A DNA stretch of 64,000 nt, from assembly GCA_025360225.1 (NCBI GenBank), contig JANYCN010000066.1, forward strand, positions 1 to 64,000. Direction: 5' to 3'. The notes under the pieces were generated by a model. That model did no database searches. It was not told where the DNA came from and saw nothing but the letters and a program-made list of their open reading frames with translations. Made by a program: the position numbers and the translations under genes. Numbering within the stretch: the stretch's first letter is position 1; every line of letters begins with the position of its first letter. Positions 26,265-35,291 of this stretch are shown here, piece after piece. The stretch comes from Actinomycetes bacterium (GTDB lineage Bacteria > Actinomycetota > Thermoleophilia > Gaiellales > F1-60-MAGs149).

Positions 26265-27601
26265 CAGGCGGGTACCACCGGAAGCGTCCGTCGCAGCGAC
26301 GGGTAGAGGGCGCCGAACGGACTGGCCGGGCCGGCCGGACAGGCGGGGGCGTCGATGTGCGCTTCGAACTCGGCGCGGAAGTGCTTCAGGTACGAGCGCA
26401 CGGGCATCGCGCAGGCGTCACCGAGCGGGCACAGGCACTTGCCCTCGATGCGGTCACACAGCTCGACGAGCAGGTCGATCTCGTCCATCGTCGCCTCGCC
26501 GGCCTCGACGCGCTTCAGCAGCTCGACCATCCAGCGCGTGCCCTCGCGGCACGGCGTGCACTTGCCGCACGACTCGTGCCGGTAGAAGTCGGCGACGCGC
26601 AACGCGAACTGCACCATGCAGGTGCGCGTGTCGATCACGATCACCGCACCCGAGCCGGCCATCGAGCCGGCGGCAGCGGTCGTCTCGACGGCGATCTGGG
26701 TGTCGAGCATGTCCGGCATGAGGATCGGCGCGGACGAGCCGCCGGGGATGAAGGCCTTCATCGTGCGCCCACCGGCGACGCCGCCGCCGCAGCCATCGAT
26801 CAGGTCGCGGTAGGTAGCGGTGACGGGCAGCTCGTAGTTGCCGGGACGCTGAACGTTGCCGGAGAGCGACATCAGCCGCGTGCCGGTCGTCTGCTCGGTG
26901 CGCAGAGCCTGGTAGGTCTGCGCGCCCATCGCGAGGATGTACGGGACGGTCGCCACCGTCTCGACGTTGTTCAGCAGCGTCGGGCTCTTCCACGCGCCAC
27001 TGACTGCCGGAAACGGCGGCTTTGCCGTCGGCTGGCCACGGAAGCCGTTCAGCGCTGAGAGCAGCGCGGTCTCCTCGCCACAGATGTAGGCGCCTGCTCC
27101 GCGATGCACGTAGATGTCGACGGCGTTCGACGTCCCCGAGAGCGGCTTGCCGAGGTAGCCCTTGGCGTACGACTCCTCGATCGCGGCGTTCAACACCTCG
27201 GCCTCGGTGGCGTACTCGCCGCGGATGAAGATGTAGGTGGCCTTCGCGCCGATCGCGTTGCACAGGATCACGCAGCCTTCGAGCAGCGCGTGCGGGTTGC
27301 GCAGGATCAGCTCGCGGTCCTTGAACGTGCCCGGCTCCGACTCGTCAGCGTTGATCACGAGGAACCGGTCACCCTTGCCGATGAACGACACCTTTAGCCC
27401 GGTCGGGAAGCCGGCGCCACCACGACCGCGAAGGCCCGAGTCCTTCAGCTCCTGCACGATCTCGTCGAACGCCCGCCCGGTCGCGGCCTTGGCCTGCGCC
27501 CAGCCACCGGCGGCCTCGTACTGTGCGAGCGCGCGGCGCTCTCCCTCGAAGTCGAGCAGGATCGCATCAGCGCGTGGCGCGGCGAACGTGGGGCCTTGCA
27601 T
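26264..27601 (-). CDS. nuoF: NADH-quinone oxidoreductase subunit F
   Basis: The NADH- and FMN-binding subunit, 445 residues. GLRGRGGAGFPTGLK (about residue 57) binds NADH, NADESEPGTFKDR and the EYATEAEVLNAAI region belong to the FMN site, and HESCGKCTPCREG plus a later cysteine (CDRIEGKCLC...) hold cluster N3. A stretch YEAAGGWAQAKAATG opens the mature domain. It overlaps nuoE by one base. Confidence 0.95.
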   Translation of the reverse strand: MQGPTFAAPRADAILLDFEGERRALAQYEAAGGWAQAKAATGRAFDEIVQELKDSGLRGRGGAGFPTGLKVSFIGKGDRFLVINADESEPGTFKDRELILRNPHALLEGCVILCNAIGAKATYIFIRGEYATEAEVLNAAIEESYAKGYLGKPLSGTSNAVDIYVHRGAGAYICGEETALLSALNGFRGQPTAKPPFPAVSGAWKSPTLLNNVETVATVPYILAMGAQTYQALRTEQTTGTRLMSLSGNVQRPGNYELPVTATYRDLIDGCGGGVAGGRTMKAFIPGGSSAPILMPDMLDTQIAVETTAAAGSMAGSGAVIVIDTRTCMVQFALRVADFYRHESCGKCTPCREGTRWMVELLKRVEAGEATMDEIDLLVELCDRIEGKCLCPLGDACAMPVRSYLKHFRAEFEAHIDAPACPAGPASPFGALYPSLRRTLPVVPA

Positions 27602-28080
27602 CAGTGGCCTCCCTCAGACGTGCGGAGCCCGGCGACGACCGGCTTGACGTCGTCGGCGGTGAAGTGCTCGTGGTAGCGATGGTCGATCGAGACGACCGGG
27701 CCCCAACCGCAGCCGCCGAGGCACTCGACCGGGCGCAGGGTGACCTTGCCGTCTGCGCTGGTCGAGCCAAGCGAGCAGCCGAGCTCCATCTCGAACGCGG
27801 CGACGACGTCTGCCGCTCCGACGAGCGCGCAGCTGACGTTCGTGCAGACCTCGACGACGTGCTCGCCGACCGGCTCGAGGAAGTACATGTCGTAGAACGA
27901 CGCGACGGCAACGCACTGCGCGACCGGCAGGTCGATGCAGCGGGACACCTCCTCAAACGCCTCGGGAGAGAGCCAGCGGTACTTCGCCTGGGCGAGCCGG
28001 AGGGCGGCGAGGATCGCGGAGCGTCGATCAGGGTACTTCGCGATCTCGGCCTGGATCGCGTCGTGCAGGGAGTCGCTCAT
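27601..28080 (-). CDS. nuoE: NADH-quinone oxidoreductase subunit E
   Basis: The 159-residue thioredoxin-fold 2Fe-2S subunit (cluster N1a). Cluster ligands are in CTNVSC and, about 40 residues later, CLGGCGWGP. Start is the ATG giving MSDSLHDAIQAEIAKYPDRR, overlapping the nuoD stop by four bases; the longer open frame upstream covers the nuoD end and lacks similarity. Confidence 0.95.
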   Translation of the reverse strand: MSDSLHDAIQAEIAKYPDRRSAILAALRLAQAKYRWLSPEAFEEVSRCIDLPVAQCVAVASFYDMYFLEPVGEHVVEVCTNVSCALVGAADVVAAFEMELGCSLGSTSADGKVTLRPVECLGGCGWGPVVSIDHRYHEHFTADDVKPVVAGLRTSEGGH

Positions 28081-29333
28081 CGGTCGCAGTCTCCCATCAC
28101 GGGATCGAGCGACGCGAGGATCGCGATCAGGTCGGCGAGGTAGTGGCCGTTCGCGACCGCAGCGATCGACTCGAGCGCGACGAAGCTCGGCGGACGCAGC
28201 CGCACGCGCCACGGCTTTGGCCCGCCGTCGGAGACCATGTAGAAGCCGAACTCGCCGCGTGCCGACTCGATCGGCACGTACACCTGGCCGGCCGGGACGC
28301 GGAACCCTTCCGTGACGATCTTGAAGTGGTGGATCAGCGACTCCATCGAGGTGTGCAGCTCGTGACGCGGCGGCAGCACGACCTTACGATCGTCAGCGAT
28401 GTGCGGGCCGGACGGCAGGCCGTCGAGGCACATCTCGATCAGGTCGAGCGATGAGCGCATCTCCTGAACGCGCACCCAGAAGCGGTCGAAGGTGTCGCCG
28501 TTCTCGGCCAGCACGGGCGAGTAGCCAAGCTCGCGGTAGGCTCCGTAGCCGCCGTTCGCCGAGCGCAGGTCCCAGTCGACGCCCGAGGCGCGAAGGTTGG
28601 GCCCGGAGAGCGCCATCTTGATCGCGAAGTCCGGTGGGATGACACCGACGCCGACGGTGCGCTCGCGCCAGATCGGGTTCTTCTCGATCAGCCCCTCGTA
28701 CTCGCCGATCTTGTTACGGAGGTAGCGAACGAGCTTACGTGCCTCGGGCTCGAAGCCGCGCGGCAGGTCCTCCGCAACGCCGCCGACCTGGCAGTAACGC
28801 GGATGCATGCGCTGGCCGGTGACCATCTCGAACAGGTCGAGCACGTGGTCGCGGTCGCGGAAGCAGTAGAAGAGGAGCGCGATGCCGCCAAGGTCAACCG
28901 AGCCGGTGCCGAGGAAGATCAGGTGCGAGTGCAGGCGCGTCAGCTCCTGGAAGATGACGCGGATGTACTCGGCGCGGCGCGGCACCTCGAGCCCGAGCAG
29001 CTTCTCGACCGACATGCAGTACCCGACCTCGCCCGTGAAGAACGAGAGGTAGTCCATCCGCGGGACGTAGGTGATGCCCTTCCAGTACGTCTTCTGCTCG
29101 AGGTTCTTCTCGATGCCGGTGTGCACGTAGCCGAGCTCGTTGCGCAGGCCGACGACGATCTCGCCGTCGAGCTTCGCGACGAGGCGAAGCACGCCGTGGG
29201 TGGACGGGTGGTTCGGCCCGAGGTTGATCTCGAGCACGTCCGGGTTGTCGGTCGACGGGGACAGCTCGGAGGGGATCGGCGAGAGGACCTCAAGGGTCGG
29301 CCAAAGCTTGGTGGGGCGCTCTGTGGTGGCCAT
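28077..29333 (-). CDS. nuoD: NADH-quinone oxidoreductase subunit D
   Basis: The 49-kDa-type subunit, 418 residues, related to NiFe hydrogenase large subunits but without metal ligands. It forms the quinone site with nuoB. Seen: NLGPNHPSTHGVLRL with the quinone-site histidine near residue 40, ERYE-type region replaced by VEKLLGLEVPRRAEYIRV, and the C-terminal ESARGEFGFYMVSDG. Start is ATG overlapping nuoC by one base. Confidence 0.95.
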   Translation of the reverse strand: MATTERPTKLWPTLEVLSPIPSELSPSTDNPDVLEINLGPNHPSTHGVLRLVAKLDGEIVVGLRNELGYVHTGIEKNLEQKTYWKGITYVPRMDYLSFFTGEVGYCMSVEKLLGLEVPRRAEYIRVIFQELTRLHSHLIFLGTGSVDLGGIALLFYCFRDRDHVLDLFEMVTGQRMHPRYCQVGGVAEDLPRGFEPEARKLVRYLRNKIGEYEGLIEKNPIWRERTVGVGVIPPDFAIKMALSGPNLRASGVDWDLRSANGGYGAYRELGYSPVLAENGDTFDRFWVRVQEMRSSLDLIEMCLDGLPSGPHIADDRKVVLPPRHELHTSMESLIHHFKIVTEGFRVPAGQVYVPIESARGEFGFYMVSDGGPKPWRVRLRPPSFVALESIAAVANGHYLADLIAILASLDPVMGDCDR

Positions 29334-29968
29334 CAGACGTCGTCCGAGAACTGCACGGGCTCTCCGCCGATCGGGTAGTCCTTGCGTTGCGGGTGCCCCT
29401 CCCAGTAGTCCGGCAGGAGGATCCGCTTCAGGTTCGGGTGCCCGCGAAACGGGATCCCCATCATGTCCCACGCCTCGCGCTCGTGGTAGTCGGCCGACGG
29501 GTAGACGCCGATCAGCGTGTCGACCTCCTCGCCATCGTCGACGAACGCCTGGATGCGCACGCGTCGGCTCTGGCCGGACGGGACGGTGAGCAGCTTCAGG
29601 AGGTGACACGAGACGGAGAAGCGCTTGGGTCCGGGCGCCGTCGCGACAGCCGCGAGCCCCGACGATCCAACACGGTTCAGGTCCTTACCGGCGAACGCGC
29701 CGGAGCTCCAGTAGCCGGCGACCTCGCCGCTGTAGCCAAGCCAGTCGACGGTCATCAGGTCGGAGAGGAAGTCGTAGCCCTCGGCGTCACGCAGGTACCG
29801 CGCCACGTCGACCCAGCGCTCGACGGCGACCTGGATCGTCAGCTCGCCTCGATCGATCTGGTGCGTGACGACGCCTCCCTCGCCGAGGTGCGCGGAGAGG
29901 CGATCGACAGCAGCAGTGTCTGGCTCGCCCCAGGTGGGCGAGGAGATCTCGTGGGCTGGCTCAGGCAT
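29333..29968 (-). CDS. nuoC: NADH-quinone oxidoreductase subunit C
   Basis: The 30-kDa-type subunit, 211 residues, separate from nuoD (not fused). The family signature [20 protein letters not shown] is complete near residue 160, followed by [18 protein letters not shown]. It overlaps nuoB by eight bases. Confidence 0.95.
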   Translation of the reverse strand: MPEPAHEISSPTWGEPDTAAVDRLSAHLGEGGVVTHQIDRGELTIQVAVERWVDVARYLRDAEGYDFLSDLMTVDWLGYSGEVAGYWSSGAFAGKDLNRVGSSGLAAVATAPGPKRFSVSCHLLKLLTVPSGQSRRVRIQAFVDDGEEVDTLIGVYPSADYHEREAWDMMGIPFRGHPNLKRILLPDYWEGHPQRKDYPIGGEPVQFSDDV

Positions 29969-30494
29969 CGCTCTGCTGGGACAGATAGGCCGGCGGGATG
30001 CCCGCCTTGATCTTCTTCTGCAGCGTGATCAGGCCCTCGATCACGGCCTCCGGGCGCGGCGGGCAGCCAGGCACGTAGACGTCGACGGGAATGATCTTGT
30101 CAACGCCCTGCAGCACGGCGTAGTTGCCGAACATGCCCCCGCTGGACGAGCAGGCTCCCATTGCCATCACCCACTTCGGCTCAAGCATCTGCTCGTAGAG
30201 CTGGCGGATCGGCTCGGCCATCTTGTGCGCGACACGACCGGAGACGATGATCAGGTCGGCCTGCCGCGGCGTGGCGCGAACGACCTCCGACCCGAAGCGG
30301 GCGACGTCGTAGCGGGCGCCGGCGATCATCCCGATCATCTCCATCGCACAGCATGCGAGGCCAAACCCGAACGGCCAGAGCGAGTTCGACGAGGCCCACG
30401 CAAGGGCCTTCTCGAGCGACGTGGTCATCACCAGGTCGTCGAGCTGCGTTGCGCGGAGCGCCTTGCGGATCTGGATCGGGGGGATCACTTCCAC
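29961..30494 (-). CDS. nuoB: NADH-quinone oxidoreductase subunit B
   Basis: The 177-residue subunit holding the terminal cluster N2 next to quinone. The adjacent cysteine pair is in GLACCAMEM, with the third and fourth ligands in MGACSSSGG and VPGCPPRPE. It overlaps nuoA by ten bases. Confidence 0.95.
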   Translation of the reverse strand: MEVIPPIQIRKALRATQLDDLVMTTSLEKALAWASSNSLWPFGFGLACCAMEMIGMIAGARYDVARFGSEVVRATPRQADLIIVSGRVAHKMAEPIRQLYEQMLEPKWVMAMGACSSSGGMFGNYAVLQGVDKIIPVDVYVPGCPPRPEAVIEGLITLQKKIKAGIPPAYLSQQSDA

Positions 30495-30847
30495 TGCAAC
30501 GCGCCCTTCCGCCAGATGTAGACGTAACCGACTGCGAGCACGGCAACGAACACGCAGAGCTCAACGAAGCCGAACACCCGGAGCTCGTCGAGGACGACAG
30601 CGAGCGGGTAGAGGAACACGATCTCGATGTCGAAGACGATGAAGAGCATCGCCGTGAGGTAGTAGTTGATCGAGAAGTTCGACGGCTCAAACGCACCCTC
30701 GGAGACGCCTGACTCGAAGGCGAACGCCTTCTGACGCCCCTCGCGCTTGCCTCGCGTGCCTGCCGCGAGCGAGAGAAACAAGAGGCTCCCCGCGACGGTG
30801 GCCGCGAACACGAGGTAGATCAGCAGGGAAGCCCAGTCGCCAAGCAT
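30485..30847 (-). CDS. nuoA: NADH-quinone oxidoreductase subunit A
   Basis: First gene of the nuo operon; 120 residues with three membrane helices. The conserved [20 protein letters not shown] loop and the [12 protein letters not shown] helix are intact. Start is the ATG giving [20 protein letters not shown]; the open frame continues upstream for 150 codons without similarity, so the longer start is rejected. All 14 nuo genes follow without gaps, so they are almost certainly one transcript. Confidence 0.94.
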   Translation of the reverse strand: MLGDWASLLIYLVFAATVAGSLLFLSLAAGTRGKREGRQKAFAFESGVSEGAFEPSNFSINYYLTAMLFIVFDIEIVFLYPLAVVLDELRVFGFVELCVFVAVLAVGYVYIWRKGALQWK

Positions 30848-30904
30848 CAGCAGACGCCCATTCGCGCGCTCGCGCTCAATTCCTTGACCCTCACCACGGA
30901 TCGC

Positions 30905-30934
30905 ACCATAGCGCGGGCTCCGCGGGACGCACAA
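30905..30934 (-). promoter_or_regulatory. Candidate promoter of the nuo operon
   Basis: On the minus strand TTGTGC and TATGGT are separated by 18 bases, giving a transcript start about 50 bases before the nuoA ATG. It is the best sigma-70-like pair in the 196-base divergent gap (30848-31043). Judged by eye only. Confidence 0.35.
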
Positions 30935-31043
30935 ACGCCGACCGAGCTGACCGTCAAGCAGCACGCGCAATGCGTTACGGGTAGCGAGATCACGCGCGCA
31001 TCGCGGTGGCGTGACTCCTGTCACAAGCACGCATACTCCACAC

Positions 31044-31607
31044 GTGGACAAGGCGACGATGCGCCGCTCGCTCCGTGCCGCTCGGGCGGCGCGAGATGAT
31101 CCTTGGATCGCTCGCGCCGGTATCTCGATCGCCAACCGGTCGGGCGAGCTGGCCGGGGTGACGATCGCGGCGTTCGTCGGCGTTCGCGGCGAGGTGCCGA
31201 CGCTGCCGCTGCTCGAGCGGCTCCGAGAGCGAGCGGTGCGCGTCATCCTGCCGGTGCTCCTCGACGACGATGACCTCGACTGGGCGACCTTCATGGGGAC
31301 GCTTGGCACGGGGAGGCTCGGGATGTCCGAGCCGGACGGTGACCGCCTCGGCCGCGATGCGATCGCTCTCGCCGACCTGGTGCTGTGCCCCGCGCTCGCC
31401 GTCGACCTCGCCGGTCACCGCCTCGGGCAGGGCGGTGGGTCGTACGACCGCGCCCTCCCGCGCACCACGGCCCCGATCGTCGCCGTCGTGTTCGACGACG
31501 AGCTGCTGGACGAGGTGCCGAACGAGCCACACGACCGGCCGGTCGACGGCGTCTTCACTCCCGCCAACGGGCTGCGTTGGCTCGGCTCGGGAAGAATCGT
31601 CGGCTAA
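31044..31607 (+). CDS. 5-formyltetrahydrofolate cyclo-ligase family protein
   Basis: Would convert 5-formyl-THF to 5,10-methenyl-THF with ATP. The 187-residue protein has the basic N-terminal segment ATMRRSLRAARAAR, the LPLLERLRERAVRVILPVL core and the glycine-rich GHRLGQGGGSYDRAL, where the usual GYYDR reads GSYDR. ATG at 31011 is an in-frame alternative; GTG at 31044 fits the family N-terminus better. It is divergent from nuoA. The tyrosine to serine change in the nucleotide/folate loop leaves some doubt about full activity. Confidence 0.82.
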   Translation: MDKATMRRSLRAARAARDDPWIARAGISIANRSGELAGVTIAAFVGVRGEVPTLPLLERLRERAVRVILPVLLDDDDLDWATFMGTLGTGRLGMSEPDGDRLGRDAIALADLVLCPALAVDLAGHRLGQGGGSYDRALPRTTAPIVAVVFDDELLDEVPNEPHDRPVDGVFTPANGLRWLGSGRIVG

Positions 31608-31642
31608 CCGTCGTTTTCCGCAACGTAGGACTCCTCCGCAGC

Positions 31643-31648
31643 TACCCT
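31643..31648 (+). promoter_or_regulatory. Candidate -10 element before the IscA/HesB gene
   Basis: TACCCT ends nine bases before the ATG at 31658, so the leader would be about three bases. No ribosome-binding site is present. Confidence 0.35.
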
Positions 31649-31657
31649 GAGAGATAG

Positions 31658-32059
31658 ATGACCCAGCAGCTCACCACCCCGCTCCTAACGATCACCGAGA
31701 AGGCCGCCGACAAGGTTCGCGAGTTCATGGCAGCTGAGGAAGGCGTCGGGGTCCTCCGGATCGCCGTCGAGGGCGGCGGCTGCTCCGGCTTCCAGTACGC
31801 GCTCGGCTTTGACGAGGGCCCGCAGGACGGCGACGCCGTGATCGAGATGCACGGCGTCCGGCTCGTCGTCGATCCGTTCAGCCTGCCGTACCTGAAGGGG
31901 GCCGACGTCGACTTCACGGACGGCCTCTCCGGCACCGGGTTCAAGCTCGACAACCCGAACGTGGTCGCCGGCTGCGGCTGCGGCTCCTCGTTCTCCGCCA
32001 AGGACGACGTCGAGGGCGAGATCGCCGACAGCGGCTGCGGCACCTGCGGCACGCACTGA
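31658..32059 (+). CDS. IscA/HesB-family iron-sulfur carrier
   Basis: A-type Fe-S carrier or insertion protein of 133 residues, perhaps serving the 2Fe-2S and 4Fe-4S proteins encoded nearby (complex I). Three ligand cysteines are present in EGGGCSGFQY and AGCGCGSSF. After the normal end there is an extra tail, VEGEIADSGCGTCGTH, with a CGTC pair that is not part of the core fold and could bind another metal or pass on a cluster (inference). Confidence 0.92.
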   Translation: MTQQLTTPLLTITEKAADKVREFMAAEEGVGVLRIAVEGGGCSGFQYALGFDEGPQDGDAVIEMHGVRLVVDPFSLPYLKGADVDFTDGLSGTGFKLDNPNVVAGCGCGSSFSAKDDVEGEIADSGCGTCGTH

Positions 32060-32076
32060 CCCGGGAGCCCGGTCAG
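32056..32076. terminator. Weak convergent hairpin
   Basis: CTGACC and GGTCAG pair across a G/C-rich inner part, spanning the stop of the IscA/HesB gene and the end of the opposing VOC remnant. There is no T tract. It could act as a two-way terminator, but the support is only position and symmetry. Confidence 0.3.
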
Positions 32077-32270
32077 TCGCCGAAGCCGGCGATCGCCTGG
32101 GTGAGACAGATGTCGTTGCCTGACGGGTCGCGGAAGCCGCAGTCGATCCCGTAGGGGCACTCCTCGCGCTCCGCGACGAGCCCGACGCCCCGCGCCTTCA
32201 GCCGCGCGTGGTCACGGACGTGGCGAGCGTGCAGGAGGTGACCGGCGGGCGGCGCGAACGTCACGGTCGC
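32073..32270 (-). pseudogene. C-terminal remnant of a VOC (glyoxalase-fold) protein
   Basis: The minus-strand frame ends with the tail typical of vicinal-oxygen-chelate proteins: HARLKARGVGLVAEREECPY, then GFRDPSGNDICLTQ. The N-terminal half is missing; upstream sequence is the end of the RraA-like gene. No start codon or binding site gives a full domain, so it is a relic. It may be a leftover of a gene that once followed the RraA-like gene. Confidence 0.65.
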
Positions 32271-32935
32271 GGTGCAGCGGGCGGGACGGAGAACACCTCC
32301 AGCGTCGTGCGTCCGGCGTCCAGCTGGGCCTGCCATCCCTCCTCGGCCGCGACGCGCGCCAGACACGCAGGCAGGAGGACCCCGGCGAGGTGGTTCGGCA
32401 CGAACACGAGCCCGTCCTCGTCGCCGATCACGAGGTCAGCGGGGGACACGGCAACGCCGCCGAGGACGATCGGCTCGTTCACGCTGCCGCGCTCCATCGT
32501 CGTCGGGCCGCGCGGGGTGACGAACCGGCTGAACACGTGAAAGTCTGACCAGCTGCGGATCATCGCGACGTCCCGGACGGCGCCGTCGACAACGAGGCCA
32601 GCGATCCCCTTGCGCCGTGCGGCGCCACCCAAGAGCTCGCCGATCACGGCGCTGTCGGGGCGTCCGCCGGCCGCGACCGCGATCACGTCGCCCGCCTCCG
32701 CGGCCGCGATCGCGTGGTGCACCGGGCCGTAGTCGCCGGGCTCGCACCACGCCGTGACGACGCTCCCGACGAGGGTCGCGCCCGCATCGAAGGCCCGGAG
32801 CGGGCGGATCGCCGGATCAACGTGGCCCCGCCCCTGCAGCTGGTCAGCGGCCACGGCGCTCGGCACGCGTCGCCACTGCTCGATCAGCTCGGCGGGAAGC
32901 CGCGGCACGGTCGGCAAGCCTCGGTATGTCGGCAT
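32261..32935 (-). CDS. RraA/HMG-aldolase-family protein
   Basis: A 224-residue protein of the RraA fold. These are either 4-hydroxy-4-methyl-2-oxoglutarate/oxaloacetate-type aldolases or RNase E inhibitors; the family signature ELLGGAARRKGIAGLVVDG with VRDVAMIRSW near residue 110 fits the metal-dependent enzyme type. It starts directly after the aminotransferase stop (TAG then ATG, no gap), so the two are coupled. The pair could degrade an amino acid to a ketoacid that is then cleaved (inference). Confidence 0.82.
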   Translation of the reverse strand: MPTYRGLPTVPRLPAELIEQWRRVPSAVAADQLQGRGHVDPAIRPLRAFDAGATLVGSVVTAWCEPGDYGPVHHAIAAAEAGDVIAVAAGGRPDSAVIGELLGGAARRKGIAGLVVDGAVRDVAMIRSWSDFHVFSRFVTPRGPTTMERGSVNEPIVLGGVAVSPADLVIGDEDGLVFVPNHLAGVLLPACLARVAAEEGWQAQLDAGRTTLEVFSVPPAAPRP

Positions 32936-34156
32936 CTACGTCTCCTCTGACAGGTATCCGCGGATCGCTCGAGCCAGACGCCGAACGCCCTCCGCCATCA
33001 CGTCCGGCTCGTTACGGGTGAAGTTCAGACGCATCGCCGTTCGCAGCTCGCCGTGCGGGTCGAACACGCTGCTCGGCACGAACGCGACGCCCTCGCGCAA
33101 CGCACGCTGGTAGAGGGCGTCGGTGTCGATCGCGCCACGACGCGCCTCGAGCCAGAAGAACATCCCCCCAGACGGTCGATCGCCGGTAAACCACTCGCCG
33201 AGCTCCGCGACGAGCACGTCGTGCATCGCGTCGCGGCGCTCGCGGTAACACGCGAGGATCGCAGGGACGTGCGCTGCCTCGACGTCGGCCTCGAGCAGCT
33301 CCAGTGCAACGGCGTGCGTGAACATGCTGCTCGACAGATCCGAGCACTGCTTCGCGAGCGCGAGCATCCGGATCAAGCCCGGTTCCCCAACCATCCAGCC
33401 GATCCGCAGGCCGGGGGCGATGCTCTTGGAGAGCGTGCCGCAGTACACGACAGGCCCGTCGTAGGGGCGATCGCCGCGCGCCGCGACGTCCAGCTCGAGA
33501 AGCCCGGGGCCGACAGGATCGTCGAGCTGGAGCACCAGGTAGGGGTCATCCTCGACCAGCCACGACCCTGATCGGGCGACGCGCTCGAGCAGCGCCGCGC
33601 GCTGGTCACGGGGCACGAGCACGCCCGTCGGGTTCGAGAAGTTCGGTACGGCGTAGACGAACCTCGCCGCCCGCAGCTGCTCGTCGGTGTTCGGGTGGCG
33701 CGGATCCCAGCTGAGCCGCTCGTAGCGGGGCATCCGCGGCCGCCATGCATCGAGCGCCCCGAGGTAGGTCGGGAACTGGGCGACGATCAGATCGCCCGGA
33801 TCCACCAGGGCCTTCCCGAGCAGGTCGAGCCCCTGCATTGCGCCGGTCGTGAGAAGGACGTGCTCGGCGTGGAAGGTGCCACCGGTTGCGAGCGAGACCC
33901 GTTCGGCGATCGCCTTCCGGAGCGCCGGGAACCCCTCGCAGGGCCCGTACTCGAGCGCCGTCCCGCCCCAGCGCTCGAGCGCCCGGACGCTCGCTGCAGC
34001 GACCGCCTCCACCGGGTACAGCTCGGCGGCCGGTAGGCCACCGGCGAGGCTGACGAACCCGGGCTGGTCGGCGGCGGCGAGGAACTGTCCGGTGACGTCA
34101 TTGCTGGTCGCGATCCACCCAGCCCAGCGCGTGCGCGTCGATTCGGCGGAGGCCAC
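32936..34156 (-). CDS. PLP-dependent aminotransferase (LysN/2-aminoadipate type)
   Basis: A fold-type I class I/II aminotransferase of 406 residues. Seen: ISLAGG-type opening FVSLAGGLPAAELYP, LTTGAMQGLDLLGKALVDPG, PNFSNPTGVLV with the PLP asparagine, EDDPYLVLQL, and the PLP lysine in CGTLSKSIAPGLRIGW (about residue 245). This matches enzymes acting on 2-aminoadipate, leucine or aromatic acids; the partner acid is not readable. No GntR domain is attached. GTG start with TTTACT six bases upstream (34163-34168), a leaderless arrangement. Confidence 0.87.
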   Translation of the reverse strand: MASAESTRTRWAGWIATSNDVTGQFLAAADQPGFVSLAGGLPAAELYPVEAVAAASVRALERWGGTALEYGPCEGFPALRKAIAERVSLATGGTFHAEHVLLTTGAMQGLDLLGKALVDPGDLIVAQFPTYLGALDAWRPRMPRYERLSWDPRHPNTDEQLRAARFVYAVPNFSNPTGVLVPRDQRAALLERVARSGSWLVEDDPYLVLQLDDPVGPGLLELDVAARGDRPYDGPVVYCGTLSKSIAPGLRIGWMVGEPGLIRMLALAKQCSDLSSSMFTHAVALELLEADVEAAHVPAILACYRERRDAMHDVLVAELGEWFTGDRPSGGMFFWLEARRGAIDTDALYQRALREGVAFVPSSVFDPHGELRTAMRLNFTRNEPDVMAEGVRRLARAIRGYLSEET

Positions 34157-34162
34157 GGGGCA

Positions 34163-34168
34163 AGTAAA
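34163..34168 (-). promoter_or_regulatory. Candidate -10 of a leaderless promoter (aminotransferase)
   Basis: Minus-strand TTTACT, then TGCCCC and the GTG start. No Shine-Dalgarno sequence. Confidence 0.4.
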
Positions 34169-34260
34169 GCCGGTAGCGGCACCGGCCGCAAGCTCGGGCT
34201 AGTCTGGCGCAGCGTCGGGCGTGAGTGCACGGCAGGGCTCGTCATGGCACCCTGCGCGCC

Positions 34261-35280
34261 ATGACGCATGACGACATCGTCGATGTGACGATCATCGGTG
34301 GCGGCCCAGCCGGGCTGGCGGCCGCCTACTACGCTGGGCACCGCAACCTCTCTGTCCGGCTGCTCGAGTCGCTCGAGCAGCTTGGTGGTCAGCCGTCGGC
34401 GGTCTACCCAGAGAAGCACATCTTCGACGTCGCGGGCTTCCCGAAGATCAACGCCCAAGGCTTCGTCGACCGGATGGTCGAGCAGGGACTGCAGTTCGGC
34501 GCGGCGGTCGAGCTCGGGGTCGACATCCAGACGCTCGTGCGCGAGCCGGCGGCGGACGAGCCGCTCGGCGAGGTGCTCGTCGTCGGCACCGCAGACGGGC
34601 GGCGGTTCCGCTCACGGACGCTGATCATCTCCGCCGGGCACGGCGCGTTCGAGCCACGCTCGCTCGACGTCGACGGCCTCGAGACGTGGCGCGGCCGAGG
34701 TCTCCACTACTTCGTCAACCCGAAGAGCGCGTTCGCGGGCAAGCGCTGCGTGATCATCGGCGGTGGCGACTCGGCGCTCGACTGGACGATCAACCTGCAG
34801 GACACCGCTGTCGGCCCGATCCATCTCGTGCACCGACGCGACGCGTTCCGTGGGCTCGAGTCGACGCTCGACCACGTGCGTGCGCTCGAGCGCGACGAGG
34901 CGGCGATGATCCACACGCCGTACGAGCTCGTCGGCGTCGAGGGTGCCGGGCACCTCGAGGCGATCGTCCTCGAGCACACGAAGACGAAGGAGGTGCAGCG
35001 GATCGAGTGCGACGCGCTGATCCTCCAGCTCGGCTTCATCTCGCGCCTCGGTCCGATGGGTGAGTGGGGCTTCGAGGTGCACGGCAAGAAGCAGGTCGCC
35101 GTCACGCCAAACACGATGGAGACGAACCTTCCGAACGTGTTCGCCGTCGGCGACTTCGCGTGGTACGACGGCAAGATCACGCTGATCACGATCGGTCTCG
35201 GCGAGGCCGCGATCGCCGCCAACAACTGCGTCGCGCGGGTGCGCGGCGAGAAGCTCCAGCCGAAGTACTCGACCGAGTAG
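34261..35280 (+). CDS. Ferredoxin-NADP+ reductase, thioredoxin-reductase type
   Basis: A 339-residue FAD flavoprotein. The FAD-binding site is IIGGGPAGLAAAYYAG at residue 12 onward, the second dinucleotide site is CVIIGGGDSALDW (about 160), and the C-terminal FAD motif is FAVGDFAWYDGK. The redox CxxC of thioredoxin reductase is absent, and the size and end (LQPKYSTE) fit the YumC-like FNR family, which passes electrons between NADPH and ferredoxin or flavodoxin. CACCCT (34248-34253) lies seven bases before the ATG with no ribosome-binding site. Confidence 0.92.
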   Translation: MTHDDIVDVTIIGGGPAGLAAAYYAGHRNLSVRLLESLEQLGGQPSAVYPEKHIFDVAGFPKINAQGFVDRMVEQGLQFGAAVELGVDIQTLVREPAADEPLGEVLVVGTADGRRFRSRTLIISAGHGAFEPRSLDVDGLETWRGRGLHYFVNPKSAFAGKRCVIIGGGDSALDWTINLQDTAVGPIHLVHRRDAFRGLESTLDHVRALERDEAAMIHTPYELVGVEGAGHLEAIVLEHTKTKEVQRIECDALILQLGFISRLGPMGEWGFEVHGKKQVAVTPNTMETNLPNVFAVGDFAWYDGKITLITIGLGEAAIAANNCVARVRGEKLQPKYSTE

Positions 35281-35291
35281 GGGGATGTCCG

